From JBLMZW01 sp050259035 (GTDB lineage: Bacteria; Bacillota; Syntrophomonadia; Syntrophomonadales; DTU052), in NCBI GenBank assembly GCA_050259035.1, contig JBLMZW010000188.1, forward strand, positions 1 to 64,000: a stretch of DNA of 64,000 nucleotides. Reading direction: 5' to 3'. Numbering within the stretch: position 1 is the first letter of the stretch; each line of letters starts with the position of its first letter. The notes beneath the pieces are model-generated. The model was not told the origin of the DNA. It saw only the letters and a list, made by a program, of their open reading frames with translations, and did no database searches. Positions 1 to 6,992 of this stretch are shown here, one piece after another. A program made the translations under genes and the position numbers.

Positions 1-801
1 GATATGCTGCCAGAGGTAGTTAGGGAAGTAAGAAGACTGGGAATCGGCGGGGTGCTGTTATTTGGAATACCGGAGACTAAAGATGATATTGGTACCTCAG
101 CCTTTAACGACAACGGTATAGTACAGCAAGCGGTAAAAGTTATCAAAGACGAAGTTTCGGATTTGCTGGTTATTACTGATGTTTGCTTATGTGAATATAT
201 GGATCATGGTCACTGTGGGATACTGACTAACGATAGCAGAGTAGATAATGACCAGACATTGCCGGTCTTAGCCAGACAAGCAGTGTCTCACGCCAAAGCT
301 GGCTGTGATATAATAGCTCCCTCTGACATGATGGACGGCAGGATAGGTTATATTCGAAAGGCTTTGGATGAGGAAGGGTTTCAGGATACTGTGATAATGT
401 CCTATGCAGCCAAATTTTCTTCCGGCTTTTATGGGCCATTTCGGGACGCGGCAGAATCGGCACCAAAGTCGGGTGATAGGAAGTCGTACCAGATGGATCC
501 GGCTAACCGCCGCGAGGCTTTACGCGAGGTACAATTGGACATTGAGGAAGGCGCTGATATTGTAATGGTAAAACCAGCGATGGCTTACCTTGACATTATT
601 AGAGACGTCAGAGCTTCTTTTAATGTGCCGGTAGCGGCTTATAATGTGAGCGGGGAATATTCTATGGTTAAAGCGGCTGCTGAACGTGGATGGATTGACG
701 AGGGCCGGGTGATAGATGAGACTCTTAACGGTATTAAGCGAGCGGGAGCAGATATTATTATCACTTATTTTGCCTGTGACTACGCCAAGAGTTTGAAATA
801 G
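1..801 (+). CDS. hemB: Delta-aminolevulinic acid dehydratase (porphobilinogen synthase), 5' end cut off
   Basis: Condenses two 5-aminolevulinate molecules to porphobilinogen in tetrapyrrole synthesis. The reading frame is open from base 1. About 265 residues remain of a family usually near 320-330, so roughly the first 60 are missing. Visible motifs, counted from the Met at base 4, are the metal-site Cys cluster [15 protein letters not shown] (Cys61, Cys63, Cys71) and the two Schiff-base lysines in [12 protein letters not shown] (Lys137) and [11 protein letters not shown] (Lys190). The three cysteines point to the zinc-dependent form. It lies 65 bp ahead of Ahb-type heme genes, so it probably belongs to one heme operon extending upstream of the window. 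Confidence 0.97.
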   Translation, partial: DMLPEVVREVRRLGIGGVLLFGIPETKDDIGTSAFNDNGIVQQAVKVIKDEVSDLLVITDVCLCEYMDHGHCGILTNDSRVDNDQTLPVLARQAVSHAKAGCDIIAPSDMMDGRIGYIRKALDEEGFQDTVIMSYAAKFSSGFYGPFRDAAESAPKSGDRKSYQMDPANRREALREVQLDIEEGADIVMVKPAMAYLDIIRDVRASFNVPVAAYNVSGEYSMVKAAAERGWIDEGRVIDETLNGIKRAGADIIITYFACDYAKSLK

Positions 802-866
802 TAAAAAACAAAAAGGATTCTGGATTTATTAGATAAAAAGGCATCAATCCAAAGGAGTGTCGGCTT

Positions 867-1871
867 ATGATGGTGTCTTGGAACACCACAAATCAGTGCA
901 ATATGTTTTGCGATCATTGCTATCGTGACGCCGGTAACCGTCTGGATGAGGAGTTGACTACTGCTCAGGGAAAAACCTTATTGGAACAGATTAAGCAGGC
1001 GGGGTTTCGATTAATGATATTGAGCGGCGGCGAGCCCCTGATGCGCTCAGATATTTTTGAGCTTTGCAGACATGCGGTATCGGAAGGACTCAGAACCGTG
1101 ATGGGAACAAACGGAACTTTAATATCGCCAGAGGCTGCGGCCAGATTAAAAGAGTCAGGTTTATCGGCCTGCGCGGTTAGTCTGGATAGCATAAGCCCGG
1201 AAGAAAACGATAATTTCAGAAAATTGCCTGGCGCTTACGAGGACGCTTTAAAGGGGATGAAGAACCTCCAGCAGGTTGGAATTCCTTTTCAGATTAATAC
1301 AACGGTTATGGATTGGAATGTAGATCAGTTGGACTCGCTTACTGACCTGGCAGTAAAACTAGGAGCGATAGGTCATCATATATTTTTTCTGGTTCCTACG
1401 GGACGTGGAGCGAATATTGAACAGGAAGCATTAAGAGTACACGAATATGAACGTACAATAAGTCGAGTTATGGAAAAACAGAAACAAGTGACAATAGAGA
1501 TTAAGCCCACGTGCGCCCCTCAATTTATCAGGGTTGCGGATCAGAAGGGCATTAAGACCAGGTTCACCAGGGGTTGTTTAGCAGGGATTTCATACTGTAT
1601 CATTAGTCCTAAAGGTGATGTACAACCCTGTGCTTACCTGAATATGCCCCTGGGAAATGTTAAAGAAGAATCATTTGTTGATATATGGAGGGACAACCCG
1701 GTTTTACTAAAACTTCGGACCAGGGAATATGAAGGACGATGCGGGACTTGTGATTACTCCGACCAGTGTGGAGGCTGCCGGGCTCGGGCCGCTTACTACG
1801 GTGACGGTAATTACATGGCCGAAGATAAGTGGTGTTTATATAAAATTGGGGGCTGTCTGGACAATGGATAG
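867..1871 (+). CDS. Radical SAM heme-synthesis enzyme of the AhbD/NirJ2 type
   Basis: A 334-residue radical SAM protein with the cluster motif CNMFCDHC near residue 12-19, SGGEPLM near residue 52, and a C-terminal SPASM-like cysteine region (CLAGISYC, then CGTCDYSDQCGGC and a final WC). Proteins opening with VSWNTTNQCN belong to the NirJ2/AhbD group. AhbD oxidatively decarboxylates two propionates of iron-coproporphyrin III to give heme b; the second FeS cluster would bind the C-terminal cysteines. The two AhbA/B-like genes that follow support heme b rather than heme d1. AAAGGAG lies about 10 bases before ATG 867. The exact substrate is inferred from family and context. An AhbC partner is not in the window. 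Confidence 0.85.
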   Translation: MMVSWNTTNQCNMFCDHCYRDAGNRLDEELTTAQGKTLLEQIKQAGFRLMILSGGEPLMRSDIFELCRHAVSEGLRTVMGTNGTLISPEAAARLKESGLSACAVSLDSISPEENDNFRKLPGAYEDALKGMKNLQQVGIPFQINTTVMDWNVDQLDSLTDLAVKLGAIGHHIFFLVPTGRGANIEQEALRVHEYERTISRVMEKQKQVTIEIKPTCAPQFIRVADQKGIKTRFTRGCLAGISYCIISPKGDVQPCAYLNMPLGNVKEESFVDIWRDNPVLLKLRTREYEGRCGTCDYSDQCGGCRARAAYYGDGNYMAEDKWCLYKIGGCLDNG

Positions 1872-2313
1872 TATTGACCGTCGTTTGTTAAATGTTTTAC
1901 AGGAAGGCTTGCCGATATGTCCCAAGCCATATAAGGTTTTAGGAGATACCCTGGGAATTACAGAAGCTGAATGTCTGGAACGAGTTCAAAGATTGGTTGA
2001 AACTAATGTAGTAAGGCGAATCGGCGGGGTTTTTAATAGTTCAAGGATGGGGATGAAATCCACACTTTGTGCAATGGAAGTACCGGCCGAGAGAATTGAT
2101 GAAATAGCCTTATTTATCAATGGGTTTTCCGAAGTAACCCATAACTATGTTCGTAATAACCGTTTAAATATATGGTTTACTTTAACAGCAACCAGCCAGG
2201 AACAGTTAGAAAATATGGTCAAAAAGATAGAAAATCATTGCCGGATCAAAGTGTTTAACCTACCTGCGCTAAAGACGTACAAAATTAAGGTGGCATTTAG
2301 ATTTAATGAATGA
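1864..2313 (+). CDS. ahbA: Siroheme decarboxylase, AhbA-like subunit (Lrp/AsnC-type fold)
   Basis: A 149-residue protein with an N-terminal winged helix (MDSIDRRLLNVLQEGLPICP) and an Lrp-like alpha/beta C-terminal half. AhbA and AhbB together convert siroheme to 12,18-didecarboxysiroheme. The RRIGGVFNSSRMG segment near residue 58-70 fits the A-type subunit, against RRFGAILRH in the next gene. I chose ATG 1864 because it gives the normal Lrp start; the frame stays open to 1729, but that would bury it deeply in the preceding gene. It overlaps that gene by 8 bp and the next by 8 bp, which suggests translational coupling. A plain transcription regulator is less likely given the neighbours. Confidence 0.86.
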   Translation: MDSIDRRLLNVLQEGLPICPKPYKVLGDTLGITEAECLERVQRLVETNVVRRIGGVFNSSRMGMKSTLCAMEVPAERIDEIALFINGFSEVTHNYVRNNRLNIWFTLTATSQEQLENMVKKIENHCRIKVFNLPALKTYKIKVAFRFNE

Positions 2314-2770
2314 TGAAATAAAAGATAGGCTGATTAAAGAATTGCAGGGCAGTATTCCAGTAGTGACAGAACCCTATTGCTTGTTAGCTGAAAAAACTGG
2401 CTGTTCGGAAGAGGAATTACTGGAGACCATAAATGATATGCTATTGTCCGGTGAACTACGAAGATTCGGAGCAATTCTCAGACACCAGGAGGCTGGATTT
2501 AATACTAACGCTATGATTGCGTGGTATGTTTCACCTGAGGATTGTGACCGGGTGGGAGAAATTTTGGCTTCACAACCGGAAGTTAGTCATTGTTATTTAA
2601 GACAAGCGATTCCGGAATGGCCGTACAATATCTTCTCCATGGTTCATGCCCGGAGTGATAAGGAACTTGAGGATGTTATTAAACGATTGTCTGAATCGTC
2701 AGGAATCAATGACTATCAAGTGTTATCCAGCCAAAAAGAATTAAAGAAGACCAGTTTACAATTTAGATAA
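2306..2770 (+). CDS. ahbB: Siroheme decarboxylase, AhbB-like subunit
   Basis: A 154-residue partner of the preceding gene with the same Lrp-like architecture. It has the LRRFGAILRHQEAGF motif near residue 50-64 and a distinctive WPYNIFSMVHA stretch near residue 111-121, both typical of the B-type subunit. It acts in the cytoplasm with AhbA to remove two acetate carboxyls from siroheme. It starts 8 bp inside ahbA and ends 25 bp before hemL, whose Shine-Dalgarno (GGGGGGAA) follows. The A/B naming rests on motif similarity. Confidence 0.86.
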   Translation: MNDEIKDRLIKELQGSIPVVTEPYCLLAEKTGCSEEELLETINDMLLSGELRRFGAILRHQEAGFNTNAMIAWYVSPEDCDRVGEILASQPEVSHCYLRQAIPEWPYNIFSMVHARSDKELEDVIKRLSESSGINDYQVLSSQKELKKTSLQFR

Positions 2771-2795
2771 TGTCAATAAGCCGGGGGGAAGTATT

Positions 2796-4082
2796 ATGAT
2801 TTTTGAAAAGTCTGCCTTGCTTTTTGAACAAGCCCAAAAGGTTATACCAGGTGGGGTAAATAGTCCGGTACGGGCCTTTAGGGCTGTAGAGATGAATCCC
2901 GTTTTTATAGCCCGGGCTGAGGGTTCACATGTTTATGATGTTGATGGTAATGAATTCATTGATTATGTCGGATCCTGGGGTCCGTTAATATTGGGCCATG
3001 CCCATCCGTTGGTAGTTGAAGCAATTCAAAAGGCAGCGACTTTGGGAACCAGCTACGGTGCTCCGCATGCAGCGGAAATCGAAATGGCTGAAATGATATG
3101 TGATGCCTTCCCTTCAATTGATAAAGTTCGTCTGGTTAACTCGGGAACCGAAGCCGCAATGAGTGTGATCCGTCTTGCAAGGGCTTACACGCAAAGAGAT
3201 AAGATAATCAAGTTTGCAGGATGTTATCATGGTCACGGTGATAGTTTTCTTATCGAAGCAGGTTCGGGTTTACTGGAGGGTAGCGTACCTTCTAGCCCTG
3301 GCGTACCCAAGTCTCTTGCCGGTGATACCATCATATGTCGATATAATAACTTGAACTCAGTTTTAGAGGCTTTTGAAAAGCACGGCAATGAAATTGCAGC
3401 CATAATCGTCGAACCTATAGCAGGTAATATGGGTCTTATACCTGGCGATCCAGTGTTTCTTCAGGGTCTGCGAGATATTGCTAATGAGTACGGCAGCCTG
3501 CTGGTTTTTGACGAAGTTATTACTGGATTCCGAGTTGCTTATGGCGGTGTACAGAACATACTAAAAGTGATTCCGGACCTAACTTGCCTGGGTAAGATTA
3601 TTGGAGGGGGATTACCGGTCGGAGCTTACGGCGGGAAACAGAAGATTATGGACATGGTTGCCCCAGAAGGACTGGTTTATCAAGCCGGGACTCTGTCAGG
3701 CAATCCGTTGGCCGTAGCAGCTGGATTAGCGACCCTAAAAATTCTTAAGGAAGGCGAATGGTATGAAGGCCTGGATGTTAAGTCTTCTATATTGGATCAT
3801 CGCCTGCAAGCTGCAATTAATGAGACCGGTATAGACGTAGAATTAAATTTCTGGGGATCAATGTTCTGTCCTTTCTTTACCAGCAGATTGGTAATAAATC
3901 TTGAGAGCGCATTAACTTCAGATACCACTAAATACAAAAAATTCTTTGCTGGTATGTTGAAAAGGGGAATATATTTACCTCCATCTCAATTTGAGTTGTG
4001 CTTTATTTCGTGTGCCCATACCATTGAGGACCTGGAAAAAACAGCTGCTTCAGCAGTTGAGGTATTGGGGGAACTGGAATAG
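2796..4082 (+). CDS. hemL: Glutamate-1-semialdehyde 2,1-aminomutase
   Basis: A PLP enzyme that converts glutamate-1-semialdehyde to 5-aminolevulinate, the HemB substrate. Its 428 residues match the family length. Seen: the N-terminal PGGVNSPVRAF motif, GSWGPLILGHAHP, NSGTEAAMSVIRLAR near residue 115, CYHGHGDSF, the FDEVITGFR aspartate (Asp239) that contacts the PLP nitrogen, and the Schiff-base lysine in LGKIIGGGLPVGAYGG (Lys267). It closes the heme gene block. The ending is normal, and cheR follows after only 10 bp. Confidence 0.97.
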   Translation: MIFEKSALLFEQAQKVIPGGVNSPVRAFRAVEMNPVFIARAEGSHVYDVDGNEFIDYVGSWGPLILGHAHPLVVEAIQKAATLGTSYGAPHAAEIEMAEMICDAFPSIDKVRLVNSGTEAAMSVIRLARAYTQRDKIIKFAGCYHGHGDSFLIEAGSGLLEGSVPSSPGVPKSLAGDTIICRYNNLNSVLEAFEKHGNEIAAIIVEPIAGNMGLIPGDPVFLQGLRDIANEYGSLLVFDEVITGFRVAYGGVQNILKVIPDLTCLGKIIGGGLPVGAYGGKQKIMDMVAPEGLVYQAGTLSGNPLAVAAGLATLKILKEGEWYEGLDVKSSILDHRLQAAINETGIDVELNFWGSMFCPFFTSRLVINLESALTSDTTKYKKFFAGMLKRGIYLPPSQFELCFISCAHTIEDLEKTAASAVEVLGELE

Positions 4083-4092
4083 GGGGGAGACA

Positions 4093-4872
4093 ATGTCAGA
4101 GTCTTTGGGGTGGGAATGGTTTGTAAAAAAAGTGCAGCAAAAAAGCGGCATTGATCTTACAGCATATAAACGCCCGCAGATGGAAAGAAGGATCAATAGT
4201 TTCATACGTTCAGTAGGAGCCAATGATTATGAGTCTTTCGTAAAGCTTATTAATGATAATAACGATATGTACCGGCGTTTTATTGAACACCTGACTATTA
4301 ATGTATCCGAATTTTTTCGTAATAACAATAATTGGAACGTGTTGCGTGAGAAAATCATCGGCGGACTTTTGCAGGATCGACCTAAACTAAAGATTTGGAG
4401 CGCAGGTTGTTCCACGGGTGAAGAACCCTATTCACTTGCGATAATGATGAATAATTGGTACCCCGGCAAGTGTGAAAAGATCCTGGCTACAGATATTGAC
4501 GCTGACGCATTAATTAAAGCTCGGGAAGGCATTTTTAGTGCTAAATCGGTTCAATTAGCCGCACCTGAATTGGTAAAAAGGAATTTTGAGATCAATGGGG
4601 ACAAGGTAAAGATAAAGGACGAGATAAAATCATTAGTGACGTTTCAGCGGCATGATTTATTAAAGGACTCATTCCCGGGGGATATGGATCTTATCCTTTG
4701 TCGCAATGTAGTTATTTATTTTACTGAGGAAACTAAAGAAAAGCTGTACCGAAGATTTGTGGGAGCTTTGCGTCAAAATGGGGTTTTATTCATTGGTAGT
4801 ACAGAACAAATATTTCAGGTAAAGGAACTGGGCTTGGAAACCCTCGCAACGTTTTTTTACCGTAAGGTTTAG
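4093..4872 (+). CDS. cheR: CheR-type chemoreceptor methyltransferase
   Basis: Methylates glutamates of chemotaxis receptors using S-adenosylmethionine. The protein has 259 residues: an all-alpha N-terminal domain (about 1-75) and a Rossmann methyltransferase domain with the SAM motif SAGCSTGEEPYSLA at residue 103-116 and LATDIDADAL near 131-140. The late CRNVVIYF motif is also present. I start it at ATG 4093, behind GGGGGGAGA; an in-frame start at 3991 would lie inside hemL. It is isolated here: no receptor, cheA or cheB is adjacent. The flagellar operon 46 kb downstream shows that the cell can swim. It may be co-transcribed with the heme genes. Confidence 0.93.
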   Translation: MSESLGWEWFVKKVQQKSGIDLTAYKRPQMERRINSFIRSVGANDYESFVKLINDNNDMYRRFIEHLTINVSEFFRNNNNWNVLREKIIGGLLQDRPKLKIWSAGCSTGEEPYSLAIMMNNWYPGKCEKILATDIDADALIKAREGIFSAKSVQLAAPELVKRNFEINGDKVKIKDEIKSLVTFQRHDLLKDSFPGDMDLILCRNVVIYFTEETKEKLYRRFVGALRQNGVLFIGSTEQIFQVKELGLETLATFFYRKV

Positions 4873-4912
4873 CCGATGTTAAGCTAGCCGGAAAAGAGGT
4901 AAAAAATTATTA

Positions 4913-4989
4913 CAATTTTCCTTGTAACCAAAAGAGGAAAATTGGTACCCACTATAGAAAATTACGTTTTGGGCGTTTATGGTTACAAG
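4913..4989. repeat. Nested inverted repeats in the cheR-etfB gap
   Basis: The 290 bp between cheR and etfB hold no convincing gene. CAATTTTCCT (4913-4922) and AGGAAAATTG (4935-4944) form a perfect 10-bp inverted repeat. The partly overlapping CTTGTAACC (4921-4929) pairs perfectly with GGTTACAAG (4981-4989). TACGTTTT near 4962 can also pair with AAAACGTA near 5017. The first two pairings compete for bases 4921-4922, so they could be operators or alternative leader folds for the etf operon. No recognised riboswitch class fits. Confidence 0.4.
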
Positions 4990-5162
4990 CAGAGATGACT
5001 TATATGGAATCTCAAAAACGTACCATTTAACCTGGAAATTGCCAATAGGCAAAAATATTAAAAAAATTCGGCTGGAGGTGGTTATATAAGCCGTTGTCAA
5101 TAGTGTAGTTGGAAGGCCTTTTGGGAACGCATAGCTAGAAACCTTGAAAAGGAGGAAGGACT

Positions 5163-5918
5163 TTGAAAATTGCCGTATGTGTAAAACAGACTTTTGACAC
5201 AGAAGCCAAGATCGCCCTGAAAGATGGAAAGGTTTCTGACGAGGGAATCAGCTTGATCATCAATCCCTATGACGAAACCGCAGTAGAAGAGGCTTTAAAG
5301 ATTAAGGAAAGCCTGGGCGGCGAGGTTGTAGTAATTTCGGCTGGACCGGACAGAGCTGCTGAAGCCATTCGTCAGGCTTTGGCCATGGGTGCCGACCGTG
5401 GGGTTCTGGTCAGCACTTCAGAAGCTGAAGCAGATGAGTATGCCAGAGCAGTTACCCTGGCAGAAGTATTAAAAGCCCAGGGAGCAGACCTGATTTTGTG
5501 CGGACACGTTGCTGCTGACGACGGTTCATCTCAGGTTCCGACCAGGGTTGCTGAGATTCTTGGATTGCCGCATGCAAACGTAGTAACCAAGCTTGAATTG
5601 GCTGGCAATACAGCTACCTGCACCCGCGAAGTTGATGGCGGAACAGAAATATGTGAAGTAAACCTGCCGGCAGTAATAACCTGCCAGGTTAGCATGAACG
5701 AGCCTCGTTATCCTTCCATGAAGGGTATCATGCAGGCCAAAAAGAAACCGATCGACAACGCTGCCGGAACTGCAGTAGCATCCAAGACCAAGGTTGTCGA
5801 AGTAGCATTGCCAGCAGCCAAACAGGCTGGCAAAAAGATCGAAGGCGAAGCGGAAGACACCGGCAAACAATTGGCTGCATGGATGCTCGGAGATGTCAAG
5901 GTTGAGATTAAGAAATAG
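5163..5918 (+). CDS. etfB: Electron transfer flavoprotein, beta subunit
   Basis: The small subunit of a heterodimeric flavoprotein that accepts electrons from acyl-CoA dehydrogenases. The 251 residues match the family. Seen: the KIAVCVKQTFDTEAKI N-terminus, NPYDETAVEEALKIKE near residue 34-49, and GHVAADDGSSQVPTRVAE near 119, which forms the nucleotide site. The start is TTG 5163 behind AAAAGGAGGA, well spaced. It lies 37 bp before etfA and the FeS oxidoreductase gene, so all three form one operon. This arrangement is known from fatty-acid-oxidising syntrophs, where Etf hands electrons to the membrane protein. Whether it bifurcates cannot be judged from sequence alone. Confidence 0.96.
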   Translation: MKIAVCVKQTFDTEAKIALKDGKVSDEGISLIINPYDETAVEEALKIKESLGGEVVVISAGPDRAAEAIRQALAMGADRGVLVSTSEAEADEYARAVTLAEVLKAQGADLILCGHVAADDGSSQVPTRVAEILGLPHANVVTKLELAGNTATCTREVDGGTEICEVNLPAVITCQVSMNEPRYPSMKGIMQAKKKPIDNAAGTAVASKTKVVEVALPAAKQAGKKIEGEAEDTGKQLAAWMLGDVKVEIKK

Positions 5919-5955
5919 TTTTTATCTCAACAATTTATATTAAGGAGGGTAACTG

Positions 5956-6912
5956 ATGGCAAAAGGAACATGGGTCGTTGTTGACCAGAGGGATGGCAAA
6001 ATCCGTAAGGTTACTTTCGAACTTCTTAGTGAAGCACAGAAATTTGGCGACGAGGTAACTGCGGTTGTTATAGGTAAAGGTGTAGCAGGCCTGGCTGCCG
6101 ACCTAGGCAAGTTCGGAGCAGATAAGGTTTTAGTTGCGGATGCTGATGTTTTCGCTAACTACAACACTGGTGCATATGTTGCTCAGATGGCAGCAATGAT
6201 TAAGGAATATGACCCCGCAGTTGTACTGCTTGGCCATACATCCTTAGGAAAAGATCTTGGTGCTAGACTGGCTCAGAAACTTGAAATTGGTATGGCAACC
6301 GACTGTGTTGCGGCCGAAATTTCTGGTGGCAAGGGTATATTTACCCGGGCCGTCTATGCCGGTAAAGCCGTATGCAAAGTCCAGGTCGAAGATACTCCGG
6401 TAATGGCGACCATTCGCGCCGGGGTTATGGAAGTAAAGGAAAGCGGCAAGGCTGGTGCTGTTGTTGAAGCAGCCGTTGCAGCCAGTGCTGCTGATGTTTA
6501 TCAGAATGTTAAACAGTTCATTGCGACCGTCTCTTCACGTCCTGAACTGACTGAAGCTGACGTAGTTGTATCCGGTGGCCGTGGATTGAAAGGCCCCGAT
6601 GGCGTAAAAATCATCGAAGAATTAGCCGATCTGCTGGGAGCAGCCGTAGGCGGATCACGCGCAGCAATTGACTCCGGATGGTTGGGACATGAGTACCAAG
6701 TAGGTCAGACCGGTAAGGTTGTTAACCCGAACCTGTATTTTGCAGCAGGTATTTCCGGTGCCATTCAGCACTTGGCCGGGATGTCTTCCTCAAAATTTGT
6801 AGCAGCTGTAAACACTGATCCCGAAGCTCCCATATTTGGTGTGGCAGACTTTGGCGTAGTGGGTGACCTGTTCAAAGTAGTTCCCGTGGTCTTGGCTGAA
6901 TTGAAGAAGTAA
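5956..6912 (+). CDS. etfA: Electron transfer flavoprotein, alpha subunit
   Basis: The FAD-binding large subunit of Etf, 318 residues. The N-terminal half resembles EtfB. The C-terminal FAD domain shows VSGGRGLKGPDG (about residue 196), AAVGGSRAAIDSGW (about 230), GQTGKVVNPNLYFAAGISG and GMSSSKFVAAVNTDPEAPIF, the typical EtfA signature. No extra ferredoxin domain is fused, unlike some clostridial EtfA proteins. Shine-Dalgarno AAGGAGGGT precedes ATG 5956. An 80-bp spacer with a strong hairpin separates it from the downstream oxidoreductase gene. Confidence 0.97.
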   Translation: MAKGTWVVVDQRDGKIRKVTFELLSEAQKFGDEVTAVVIGKGVAGLAADLGKFGADKVLVADADVFANYNTGAYVAQMAAMIKEYDPAVVLLGHTSLGKDLGARLAQKLEIGMATDCVAAEISGGKGIFTRAVYAGKAVCKVQVEDTPVMATIRAGVMEVKESGKAGAVVEAAVAASAADVYQNVKQFIATVSSRPELTEADVVVSGGRGLKGPDGVKIIEELADLLGAAVGGSRAAIDSGWLGHEYQVGQTGKVVNPNLYFAAGISGAIQHLAGMSSSKFVAAVNTDPEAPIFGVADFGVVGDLFKVVPVVLAELKK

Positions 6913-6973
6913 TTCAGGACCCTATACGGGTACCGGGTGCTTATATGCACCCGGCTGCCCTTTCTCCTGAATT
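6911..6973 (+). other. Two-tier hairpin between etfA and the FeS oxidoreductase gene
   Basis: An outer 9-bp stem pairs AATTCAGGA (6911-6919) with TCCTGAATT (6965-6973). Inside it is a perfect 8-bp stem, CCGGGTGC (6933-6940) with GCACCCGG (6947-6954). No run of T follows, so this does not look like an intrinsic terminator. Its position, overlapping the etfA stop and just ahead of the downstream Shine-Dalgarno, suggests an mRNA stability or processing element that sets the ratio of Etf to oxidoreductase. The function is inferred. Confidence 0.55.
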
Positions 6974-6992
6974 TTAAGGAGGGAATCATTCA

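Noticed and set aside
4879..5100. A 73-codon minus-strand frame in the cheR-etfB gap.
   Set aside because: No ribosome-binding site, AT-rich random-looking sequence, and it runs through the inverted repeats.
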